A stretch of 64,000 nt of DNA from Beverwykella pulmonaria (lineage: Eukaryota > Ascomycota > Dothideomycetes > Pleosporales > Melanommataceae), in the NCBI GenBank assembly GCA_001599595.1, contig BCHH01000005.1:272608-336607 (forward strand), in the 5' to 3' direction. Below the pieces are notes generated by a model. It searched no databases and was not told where the DNA came from. It was given only the letters and a program-made list of their open reading frames with translations. Position 1 is the stretch's first letter. Each line of letters begins with the position of its first letter. Shown here piece by piece: positions 11,941-21,408 of this stretch. The position numbers and the translations under genes are program-made.

Positions 11941-12330
11941 ATACAGCTAATCTGCGTCGAACTAGCAAACCTGGTATTCTCGATGTTACATCGTGGAAAC
12001 GTAGATAGTCTCAGATTACGGTCGTAACACTGTCTAAGATTTACTCGACTATAGTTGATGGCCTGGAAGTTAGTCCAATTCGGTTAGAAGAAGGGAAAAA
12101 TGAACTGACTTAGTTTCCTAAGACTCCTTTGGTATAATACAGTACTTTGAAGTGCTGCATTCATCTTTCGTCTATTCTTCTTAGTAGATCGCTATAAAAT
12201 GTGTGACCGGGAACAGTGACCTAGGCAGCAGATGTTGAAAAGATTCTCGTATGTAACTCTAGCTAGCAGTGAACGATGGGAATGATGGATAGCGACATAT
12301 ATATGCCGCCTGTTATGCCAATACCAGCTA
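11941..12330. other. Intergenic
   Basis: AT-leaning spacer without a recognisable gene or structured RNA. Confidence 0.5.
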
Positions 12331-13864
12331 CTAATCCAGCTCCTGTAGACCAAGGTGAATAGTTAGGGCTCCAGTACTAACATGTGCCTCCATCTGAGAC
12401 TCTCCCTTCCCTCTCTTCGCTGTTACATACCCCTCGCCTCGCTTTATATCCTCCAGCAAGCTTCCATCAAATTCTAATTTGCCATGCTCAATCTTGCCTT
12501 CCATCTTGCCCCACCAAGCAAAGGGGTAATCTAACCATAATTCCCCCTCCCCAACTTCGTGCTTGCTGACAGTGTTGAGAAGCGGATTATAATTCTCATC
12601 AAGTGATTCATTGGGCGGACTATAAAGCATCACCCAAGAGTCGCCAGATCTCGAAGTCGTATATATTTCACTCGTGGCATTTGGACTGGCAGCACCGTAT
12701 GACCTGATCGCTGTCTTAATGGTGCCGCTGATGCTGGAAATGTTTGTGTGTACACCGTGCGGTACCACTGCGCTAATATCGCCTGAAACCGACTCAATCT
12801 TAGTTCGATGCGTATAGACTTTTGCGGGCCACACTTCATAGATGAGACCCACACGAACTTTGCCAGACACAGTCGAGATCGAAATACTCTTTGGATCGAA
12901 TGGCACACCTTCAGCGAGCCTAGGACAGATAAAGGCACCAATTCCGCCATCCTCGTTGCGGAGTTCGAGGTTCTCGTCTGGAATGAACCAGCCAAAAATG
13001 ATCCCATCAATCGAGCTAATGGAGACGTTATGTGCGATTAAGGGATCCTTGTAGGGGAAGCGAGAGTCCATAAACAAGTCGCCATGCGAGGTATGTGTAA
13101 GTAGGTTGTTAATCTCCCAGCCAAGCGAGGGTTCGTAGTCGATGTCGAAAATACTAGTTCGGATGTCGAACCAATCTAATGAACGTTTAGGCCATGGTCG
13201 AAGAAGTACTAGTATCTCAACTTCTGTGCAGACATCGCTGTCGTCCCTGAAAGTATAGTCGATATTCAGCACGGAGTCTGATTTGTGCAAGTGCACGTTT
13301 TTAAGGTCCTTCTCGTCGCTAGAGCGAATGATAACGTGGACCTCCATATCAGAAGCTTGAGAGGAACTTCCTCGGTCAACGGTTATGTGACCTCGAAGGC
13401 TCTTGCGGGATTCGGGAACAGAGGAATCAAGTAGCTGCCATCGGTTCGCGGCTGCGCCATCGCCCGTGAAGTTGAAGCCGAACTGGCGATTCCCAGAGGA
13501 GACGACGGATGAACAGCCCTTATCTTGAATTCCCTCTTGCGGCATTTTGTGGAGATGGAATTCTATTTGGGGAAATAGGATCGTATCATTGGAGATTTTC
13601 CAGGGTTTGCATCGGGAGATGTTCCAGGAGAAAGACAGGAGAGTCAACAACAGGAGAGAGTAATAGAAGGGCCGAAGAAATTGTCGCCATGATCTCGTAT
13701 GGGACTTATAAGTCGATTCCTGATGCTCGACATGCTGCCCAATGTTAGATTTAGCATTGGGAAGTGGGGGTGATGCTAACATTCGCGAGCTCCAAGTCAC
13801 TATTGCCCTGCGACCGCTCTTCGAGGAGGGGCTTTTTCTCGTTAACAACTTTCTCAGTTGCCAT
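12331..13864 (-). CDS. Type II single-pass protein with adhesin-like (DUF4097-type) ectodomain
   Basis: Two exons, 13781-13864 and 12331-13734, encoding 495 residues. I place the start at the ATG at 13864 (MATEKVVNEKKPLLEERSQG) because a 46-nt intron (13735-13780; donor GTTAGC, TCTAAC branch site, GGGCAG acceptor) joins it in frame to the long exon. Without that intron, translation would have to start at the internal ATG at 13785. The tail holds an acidic dileucine-like motif (KKPLLEE). A strong hydrophobic segment (YYSLLLLTLLSFSW) follows at about residues 53-66. The remaining 430 residues repeat the strand pattern seen in DUF4097-like putative adhesins, for example VSISSIDGIIFGWF, ISISTVSGKVRVGL, TKIESVSGDISAVV and TNISSISGTIKTAI. 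The function is unknown; a membrane-anchored beta-solenoid facing the lumen or cell exterior is the likeliest reading. Confidence 0.75.
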
Positions 13865-14499
13865 GCCGGTGAAGAAAAGTTGTATCTTAGGATAAGTGCG
13901 GGAAATCGGTTGGAAATTTGTTAAAGTTGGAATACTGGACACCGAGTCTTCGCAGTGCGTTGGCGCATTCGGGCTGTGTCGAGCTGTGCCGTGCTGTGCC
14001 GCGCTACTGTGTAAGACATGCTAGTAGTCTTGCGTCCTGATGATATAAACGAAGCTGTGCCTTTTGCGAAGCTAGCGTATTTCCAGTCTGCGAATCATTT
14101 GCGAGCTGTGTAGATGTCGTGAGAGATAGCGCCGCTGGAATATGATAGAGGGACCGTGTACAATTACTGATAACAAATTCCAACGTGACCTTTCCTGGCT
14201 CTTCCATGAAAGATAATCTGGGCGCTGCAAATTGGAGAGAGATTTCCCACGCTTCCTATGAGCTTCAGTCTTAACGATGGAGGTAAGCGTACTGTTCTCG
14301 GTCTCGGTCCAGGTGAGAGGCTGGACTAAGCCTGCTTCTAAGGCTGCTATTCAAAGATCTTACTCAGGATCGATTCGAGATATGAGACTAGGACATCCCA
14401 CCTGTTGAGTGTAGAATTGCTAGCCATTCTGTTCACAAAAGTGTTGAAACTAGACTGTGCCATATTGTGTGTAGAATAAGTTTCGAAAGATCTTGCTAT
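13865..14499. other. Intergenic
   Basis: Nothing convincing. A 67-codon minus-strand frame at 14004-14207 starts with ATG but has no domain or splice partner. Around 13971-14005 there are imperfect GCTGTGCCG repeats. Confidence 0.4.
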
Positions 14500-14871
14500 G
14501 AACGTGAAGTTTTCAGGTTGGGAGGACGATCAAGGCTGGGCTTATCATCTCAGTCCAGGCGAATTGAGTGCTCTTAAGCTGCCGGTCCAGACATTGACGG
14601 TGGGAAGAAATTCAACGTGTGCGGTGTTTTCCTGTCCTTCGATCTAAAGAAGTCGAACGCAGTCTTTCTGACACAGCCGATTGATGGCAACTTCAACGGT
14701 CGTCAATTCACATTCAATGAGAAGGGAGAGTTCATAGGGCCAGATTATTTGCCGATCGATCCGTTCGCAACGTGGAGTATCTAGATAAAAGAGGACAAGA
14801 GCCCAGGTTTGAACATGGATGAAGTGACAGACGCATTTGTCGAGTTCTGCGGTACAAGTATGGCTTCTTAA
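14500..14871 (+). pseudogene. Decayed gene relic, probably the C-terminal part of a larger protein
   Basis: Coding-like sequence opens at 14500 in one frame (MNVKFSGWEDDQGWAYHLSP), then shifts frame near 14580 and runs on as plausible protein to a TAA at 14869-14871. That second stretch is interrupted by an in-frame TAG at 14782-14784 (just after DPFATWSI). A beta-rich, Gly/Asp/Asn-rich composition on both sides of the stop argues that this was once coding. The family is not recognised with confidence, and the gene as it stands cannot give a full product. Confidence 0.4.
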
Positions 14872-15135
14872 GTTGGTGTTTTCTTGTTAGCTCGGATGGT
14901 GGTGATAAAGTGGCATAGTTTCTGGATTGCGCCTTGGTTTTTAATTGAATGTTTGATGAGATTCTTGTTAAAGTTTGTTCTTGAAACCTTGTAAGATCTT
15001 GGAAAGAATGAGTAAACATACCTTGCGTGCATATACCTACGAAGATGCCTACTATTACCATTTAAAGACAAGGCAAGCTAAACCTCACTTCACCTACACC
15101 CTCTTGCTCCAAATTCCTAGTATATCTTTATTTTT

Positions 15136-17254
15136 TCAAAACCCAGTCTCAGTGATATCACGAATAGGATCGATAGTCCATCTCTGGGTTGGCCTTCCTA
15201 TATTCGCCTGGTTCATCGCAACCTTTGGCCCACCCTCCATAGTATCCAGATACAGATACTGTCCAGAATATGCATTCTCCAAATGCCATGTGCCATCTCC
15301 CCAAGGCTTGATGATCCAGAACTGGCCCGAGACGAATGCAGCGGTCTGGATAACCGGCTTCAGCTTATCGTTACTGTAAACATCAAGTTGACGATTAGCG
15401 CCGAGGAACAGGTTGCGGATGTGGTATGTGCCATCCCCATTATCCTTGATCTGCCAGTGTTGGCCGGAGAAATTGCCGTCGCGAGCCATTTGAAGAAGAC
15501 CCGTGCTGTTGGCGCCATTGTCGTTGATGACGTCGAGGGAGTCAGTCCGAGGCTGGTATGTGTTCTTGAGACGGTACCATTTTCTCGGGTTAAAGTCGCC
15601 TGTTGGGGGCTGTTCGATAGGCTTGACTGTAATATTGAAGGTCATCGACGCAGCTGGTGGAGGTATGCCTGTCACAGAGACGTATGTATCGTTTCCAGTA
15701 TAGGCCTTGCTGTTCGGATTGGATGTAGAGTTGAAGGTGGAGTTACTTGCGAGACCAGGGAAGACGTCGCCAGCATCTCCGCGACCCCAGCCGGACTTGA
15801 GCTCATCCAAACCGTCTGCTTGCATAATTTTAACTTTTGGATGATTCTCGTCCGTGTTCGACCAAACGGCATCATCGATGTGCCAGACAAGCAGGCCGGC
15901 TCCAGGAAGTGACTCGTCAAACCCGGTCAACTGTCTGTTTTCAATGAGATAGTACTCTTGACTATTAGGGTCGCCGTTGGTCCAAAGTCGGTGCGTTTTA
16001 AATCCAGATTTGACATCTTGGAGGGTGATTTGGTGGTTCTCTGTCTCCGTGACAGTCTCGATCCAGCCTTGAGTTTGCTTACACCCTGCGGAGAGTTAGG
16101 ATTGCTATATGTGAAAATGATCGTGATGACTCTTACATGCAGACGGATGAACGGGTCGATCTCCTCCACCACCCCAAGAACCGAAACTCATTAGGCACCA
16201 GTTTCCGATGCCGGATGAAGAGTAATCCGTGTCATACAAATCTGGCCACCCAAAAACTGTCGCTAGTAAGCCAAATGTAACAATAAAGGTTTTGATCTCA
16301 CATACTTAGATGTCCCAATTCGTGCGCGCACACACCACACTTGGCATCAAATGGGACTGTCAAGAAACCATAAACCTTAACGCCTAAGCAAAACACAAGT
16401 TAGAAAGCAGATTGAGAAGCTCGTAGAAAGAATGCCTACCATTGACTTCGCGCTCTTGCGGTAGAGTCCACTTCACACTCCAAATATCATTCAAATTTCC
16501 TGTCTCCTCCGCAGCTTTGCCTGCGTGAACGACCACATAGGCATCCACCTGATGTACCTTTAGCATGGGATCAACAGATTCCACAAAAGACTTTAAGACT
16601 TACGTAGCCGTTGCCGTCATTGTCATATGGGGCGAAATCGATGTGCCCAATAGCGAGATCCAGGGCCTCATTCGCCATTGTCATTGAATTTGGCTCGGGC
16701 CATTCGCGACCGTAGTTATTGTTGGCGTAGTAAGCCTGGTTCTTGCTGAGCGTAAACGGCCCGACCACCTCGCCAGTGAACGAGATCTTTCCGTGGGAGA
16801 CTTCTGAGTAAAACTCGGTTACAGATCCAGTTGGAATCTTGCCAGTTGAAAAAAAGAGATCTTGGAAGCGTTCTTTGACACCAGCCCCCATTTTTACATC
16901 AGCAAAGTCGACAAGAACAATTGCAACCCTGTCAGAGTGATCAGAGTTGCGACTCATTGAAATCCAAACTAGCAATCTTGCAACTTACTTCAGGGCACCA
17001 CTCAAAGGAGTCCTCTCCAGCGCAGCATTGCTCATAGCCATAATGGAGGTGGGCTTTTCGAAGTGAGACTTCGGGAAGATTGTGCCATCGTTCATACCCG
17101 GGAATCTTCGTTCTCCTCCAAGGCCATGGATAGTTGGCTTGAAGTTACCCAGATTTGCACCTCCTTGTACCTTCAAGGCGGCAGCCTTTGTACGTGCAAG
17201 GAGATCGGGGTGAGGAGGGACAAAGCATGGCGTATCAGAGTGGCGAGGGGCCAT
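15136..17254 (-). CDS. M6-type zinc metallopeptidase with C-terminal ricin-B-type lectin domain
   Basis: Six exons: 16989-17254, 16604-16928, 16440-16557, 16306-16383, 16137-16262, 15136-16085, encoding 620 residues. All five introns (60, 46, 56, 43, 51 nt) restore frame. Residues about 80-420 look like the M6 (immune inhibitor A-like) catalytic fold: VAIVLVDFAD, then the zinc-binding HELGH at 257-261, followed by FGWPDLYDT and the Met-turn-like NWCLMSFGSWGGGG. About residues 480-620 form a ricin-B-type beta-trefoil with Gln-x-Trp motifs (GQHWQI, GQFWII, TQRWTI), likely binding glycans. The N-terminus (MAPRHSDTPCFVPPHPD) has no signal peptide, which is odd for a family usually secreted. Either export is unconventional or an upstream exon is missing; I see none in the 3 kb upstream. 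Confidence 0.88.
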
Positions 17255-18406
17255 AATGATTGATGTTGAAACAGGGGAATACTAATTGGAGGATATTAAA
17301 GGCTTTGCGATTGAGAAGCGTTCAATGGACATGTAAAGAGGCACTGGGCGATATTGAAGAACTTATAACTAGTCCAGGAACCACATTATGTACCTACTGT
17401 AACGTGGCGGCTGACAGGCTAGCTGACCACCTGTATTCTCGTTAATATTGTGCCAGGAGTTAGGGAAGCTGAATCCATGTAACCAATAAACTAGCATTAA
17501 GATATGATGGGTTGATCAGGCGATAGCGTCACAGCCCTATGCATCAGAGCTCTCATCCAGTACCCGTTCCATTGGAAGCGTGGTTGTAATGTGTTCAATT
17601 GAAACAAGGTGGCTCCATGCTGCATGCATATGCAATATTCGAAGTGTGGTTCTAATAGCCGAACGGCTGCGATTGTGAGACGGCACAGTGATATGTCTAG
17701 CTGAGTACTATGTTGATACTATTGGGCAATAAGAAAGTTGCAATGGACGATCTAGCGCTGACAGGCAGCAGCCTATTGAGGGGTTGAAAAGAAACACGAG
17801 GTGGTGTGTTCAATTCATTATGGAGAAGGCAAAATGGTCTCTTGAGTTACATAATTCCAAAATCGGAATTACAAGGCGGGGTAGCGGGGGTGGCGGCCGC
17901 TTCTAGGTACCGTGCGGAAATAGACAGGTAACAGGAACGTTATGTAGAACTGAAATTGAAGGTTTTGTTTTAGGTCAGCTCCGTTATTTAGATAGCGGGA
18001 CCACTAGTGACTTTTCATTATCAGCTTTCAGCTCTCGCGCCACCGAGGGACTAGAGCAGGAGGCGACATATTGGGGTTCAGGCGGAAGCCTTGGATGCAG
18101 GAAAGGCCGTTTGAAAGGGCCAGCTGAGCAACGTGTGATAATTTTATGTTGATCGTGTCTCAGTTTGATCGCTTAAGGATTCGTGACAGAAGAAAGGCGG
18201 TGGGGTGATGTGAGGAAGTTTGGGACACGCCTCTTGGCGCCTATCAATAAGCGCGTTTTTATTATCGAGAAATCGGTGTTTCTCCTTGGCAACATCGCTT
18301 AATTCCCCCTTCTGCACGAATTCCTGTGAATTCGCCTATGATGAATCAATTGCCAGTACCACACTCTTGATTGTAACCTAGGAAATTAAAGGCTTGATTC
18401 CTATAC
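17255..18406. other. Intergenic
   Basis: Upstream of the M6 peptidase gene. No coding region recognised; several AT-rich stretches occur near 17,940-18,000 and 18,240-18,400. Confidence 0.45.
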
Positions 18407-18428
18407 AAATTGTTAGTACTAACAATTT
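18407..18428. repeat. Perfect 22-bp palindrome
   Basis: The two 11-bp halves are exact reverse complements centred on TTAGTACTAA, without a spacer. It lies in the transposon-relic zone. It could be a transposon end, a protein-binding site or a chance AT-rich palindrome. Confidence 0.6.
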
Positions 18429-18720
18429 TTAGAGTTGTACTTCTCTAATTTGAGCATATGTCACGCCTATAGTATTTCTTCCTTATGAGGGATATTGTCA
18501 CGAGAGGCTATGTGTAGTTGATGATCAAGGCTCAATTAGCTATCGGAAACTACGGATACAATCTCAGGTGCGATAAACTATCATGCAAGACGTTGCGTAA
18601 GGAGCTCAACCAGAGGTCCTTCGCGTTCCATAAGTACCCGGCATGATTCGTGCGCAGGCCGAGCCCGGTTAAGGCTCGGTTATGCATTCCAGGGTTAGGT
18701 CGGCTAGTTGCCGAGCTCGT

Positions 18721-18815
18721 CGTTCGGAAAGTACTGTGTCGTACAGTACAGTTCTTGTCAGGACCATCGTTCGAAGGGAACTGTGTCGTAGGGTACAGTA
18801 CCCTTGACAATGTCA
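18721..18815. repeat. Two imperfect tandem copies of a 47-bp unit
   Basis: Copy 1 is 18721-18767 and copy 2 is 18768-18815. Both begin CGTTCG and share ACTGTGTCGTA followed by TACAGTA. The unit is non-coding and lies just upstream of the LINE relic, so it may be part of that element's degraded 5' end or an older insertion. Confidence 0.5.
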
Positions 18816-18918
18816 CTCCGTGACAGATATTTCTATTTCCCGAAGGGCCCCTCGGATGCCTATCGGGCCATGTGCCTACTATACACGGCACGTGACACAA
18901 CACATAAAAAAGTCTCTT

Positions 18919-18948
18919 CGAACCCCTTGAGTATCCTCAAGGGGTTCG
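18919..18948. repeat. Perfect inverted repeat with 13-bp arms and 4-nt loop
   Basis: Arms 18919-18931 and 18936-18948 are exact reverse complements around the loop TATC. The stem is GC-rich. No gene ends nearby, so a terminator role is not supported; a transposon-derived structure is more likely. Confidence 0.6.
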
Positions 18949-19457
18949 TCACTTGTCTCTATATCTATGAATCGAGCCTATTCACCCCTGAATCACCTAT
19001 TCACTCTGTTCCCAGCCAGTGTTCTCCTCACACGCTCCTACCTTTTAAACTCTAGCTATCGCTCGGTAGTGGGCCGAACTATCCTACTCTATCCTCCACC
19101 ATAATAATATAGGCGATCTTAGCCTTATTAGTAGTAATCTCTGTCCGGGGACTCCGTTTTTAGGTTTGCCTATAAAATAATTGCCCTTGTGAGGAGCAGC
19201 TATTTGAGCGGAGAGCTGAAAGCGAGTTGTATTACATGATATTAACTAGGTGCCGAGTTGAGGTAGCTCGGCAGCGTGTCTATATGTACGACATGCACAG
19301 CGCACACGCCAGTAGAACAGGCAATATCCCAGACAACACAAGCCGTATGGGACTCGATGGCTACCCGACACCGAAACAAATGTACGGAGAAACCACCAAT
19401 CCAAAGCGAGACTACAAGGATTGTAGCAAAAGCAAGGCTAGCCGAGATGCAGGGTGA

Positions 19458-20105
19458 AATGAACACCAGGTAGAACGCCAACGACGACCACAAAGCAACT
19501 CAAATCGAGCCAACCAAGCAAAACAACCAACTAGAGCATGGCTAGACCTAGAATGGGCAAAACGGTGGAACAAGCACGGGGCAAGCCGAAGGGAAATAGC
19601 ATGGCGCGAAGCATGGGTGAAGTGTCCTAGCCAGCTATACGACAATCTTACAAAAGCTCAGTCGACAGCACTATTTCTTATGCACACAGAGGCAATTGGA
19701 CTGAATAAATGGCTAACTTCCCGACACGTCCCTGGCGTTACAAAGGAATCCCCGTGCGGGTGGCACGAACAGACTGTACAGCATGGAGTCTTCCGCTGCC
19801 CAAGACACGACCGCGAGGCGCTGCTGCCTCACCTTCGCAGCGAACGCCTACAGGAAGTGCTAAGAGAACCCCCAGGCAAGAGCAGTAGCAAAGCGGTTTA
19901 TACAACGGAACGTCTTGCGGCAATTTGCGGTGGCAAAGGAGCTAGAACACAAGGCAGTCGACGGATACCAACAAGCAGACGGGCTATGAACGTGGGGACA
20001 AAGAAGTAATGACGGCGAAGCGACTACCTGAACTCCTCTCTCCAACTCTCCTACTCTCCTACTCTCCTTCTCCTACTCTCACTCTCTAATTCTCTCTTCT
20101 CTTTT
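19458..20105 (+). mobile_element. 3' end of a degraded LINE (Tad1/I-like non-LTR retrotransposon)
   Basis: One frame stays open from 19458 to 20009 (183 codons) after a TGA at 19455. It has the features of the region after the RNase H domain of fungal LINEs: LEWAKRWNKHGAS, a Trp-rich helix, LTKAQSTALFLMHTEAIGLN, then a CGWHEQTVQHGVFRCPRH segment resembling the Cys/His motif near LINE C-termini. The reverse transcriptase is absent, so only a 5'-truncated tail remains. A pyrimidine-rich tract of repeated CTCTCCTA units (about 20030-20105) follows and may be the element's 3' untranslated end. Short coding-like pieces in other frames at 19227-19473 suggest further decayed sequence upstream. Confidence 0.7.
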
Positions 20106-20511
20106 CTCGATTTCCCCTGTCCGGGGGCAAGCGTAACAGGACGGGCGGCCGATAGCTAAAGCAATATACGCTCAAGAGCGTACAAACAGCACATAAGGCA
20201 CACGAAAGGTTTTCCTTACGCATAGGTTTCTCCTTAGGCAACAGTCTGCATAGCTCTATAGAGGGCTGGTAACAGACGGTAAATAGAATATAATAATAAT
20301 ACACACGACATGGTGACGCAAACTGCATACGGTTTGCGGTAGAAGAGCCTTGAGGAACAAAGATTTGGAAACTTTGAAAGGGTTTACTACTGTTAGCATA
20401 GCTCGTGTTATGCTATGTCAATGTACTGTTGCGAAATATTTACGGCTGGGCCTCGTCTGGTCCTAATTGGTTGGTGTTGCACGTGACAGTATTCCCCGTT
20501 CACTTTTACCT
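20106..20511. other. Non-coding spacer after the LINE relic
   Basis: It contains a small hairpin near 20167-20182 (TACGCTC, AA loop, GAGCGTA) and an ATA-rich tract near 20285-20300. No gene seen; it may be transposon-derived. Confidence 0.4.
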
Positions 20512-21190
20512 TCACTCACACTCACCACCCCTGCTTGGTGCCTGCATGTATACCCGAGAATCCGCAGTTAGATTCCGATCTGCATTCCCAAGCTCATCTA
20601 CGCCAAAGTGAAGAGGTCTTGGCGATAGGAGACGCTCTTGGAACACCCATGGTCTATTGAGTAAGGGCCAATCGTTGGAGATCGCGGCGGTAGTAAGGAA
20701 GGCTCCACTGTAAATATTGGCCATTTCTGCAGACTGAGCAGCCCAATCGTCTGGATCATCTTGAACGGTACACAACGAGTCTATCCAGATATAATAAACG
20801 TGGAGTCTTTTTGCGACCTGCATCGAGTCTTGAAAAGTTGTAAGTATGGAATCCCAGGCAAACTCAATCTTATGTTATTAAATTGTGTCAATGGTCGTTC
20901 TTAGCGGTTCCTTAGACACACGTACCTTCCATCAGCCCATCGCTCTTGAGGAGTTTTGGTTTATCAGCGTTGCTATCCAAGAGCCGCTTTGGCATTTTCT
21001 GGCTCCTGGGAGAGGTATTACATAGGACATGCTTGCATCTGCACTCGTCCAGCCAACGCACGGCTCGGTTGAAGCTTGAGTCTAAGGAAGTATCGCCTAA
21101 ATGTCCGACATGATGCGAAAAGAAGGCCACGATTGACTATACTTTGCAATAGCGTAGACTTCAACCTGGATGATAGGGTCCATTGCGCAT
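20512..21190 (-). pseudogene. HET-domain (heterokaryon incompatibility) pseudogene
   Basis: The minus strand carries pieces of a HET domain in order. First comes the pre-domain helix with LDECRCKHVLCNT and PKRLLD (20912-21130). A broken stretch follows (20824-20911) holding WDSILTTFQDSM-like sequence out of frame with stops. Then comes the core YYIWIDSLCTVQDDPDDWA with AEMANIYSGAFLTTAA, ending WVFQERLLSPRPLHFG (20512-20823). The usual 80-100 residues between TTAA and WVFQERLLSPR are missing. HET proteins trigger cell death after incompatible hyphal fusion. This copy has frameshifts, stops and an internal deletion, so it is not functional. Confidence 0.8.
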
Positions 21191-21408
21191 GCGCGTTTTG
21201 TGATGTCGCTGTCGCGGATCCGGCTCACCTTACAAATGGTGTGCGTCGCGCCACATCATCATCGATTGTGGCGGAGCAAGGCTGAGCTGCAAGGGACCAA
21301 AACTGCCTTGGGTATGAGAGTCCCTACTAAATCCAGCCTGATATCTTTTCCAACTCTTTTCAGATTCCAGATCTCGTCTTGGGCGTCTCATCTCATTCCG
21401 GCTGCAAG

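Noticed and set aside
14004..14207. 67-codon minus-strand frame starting with ATG
   Set aside because: Reads smoothly, but has no recognisable domain, splice partner or conserved feature; kept only as a note.
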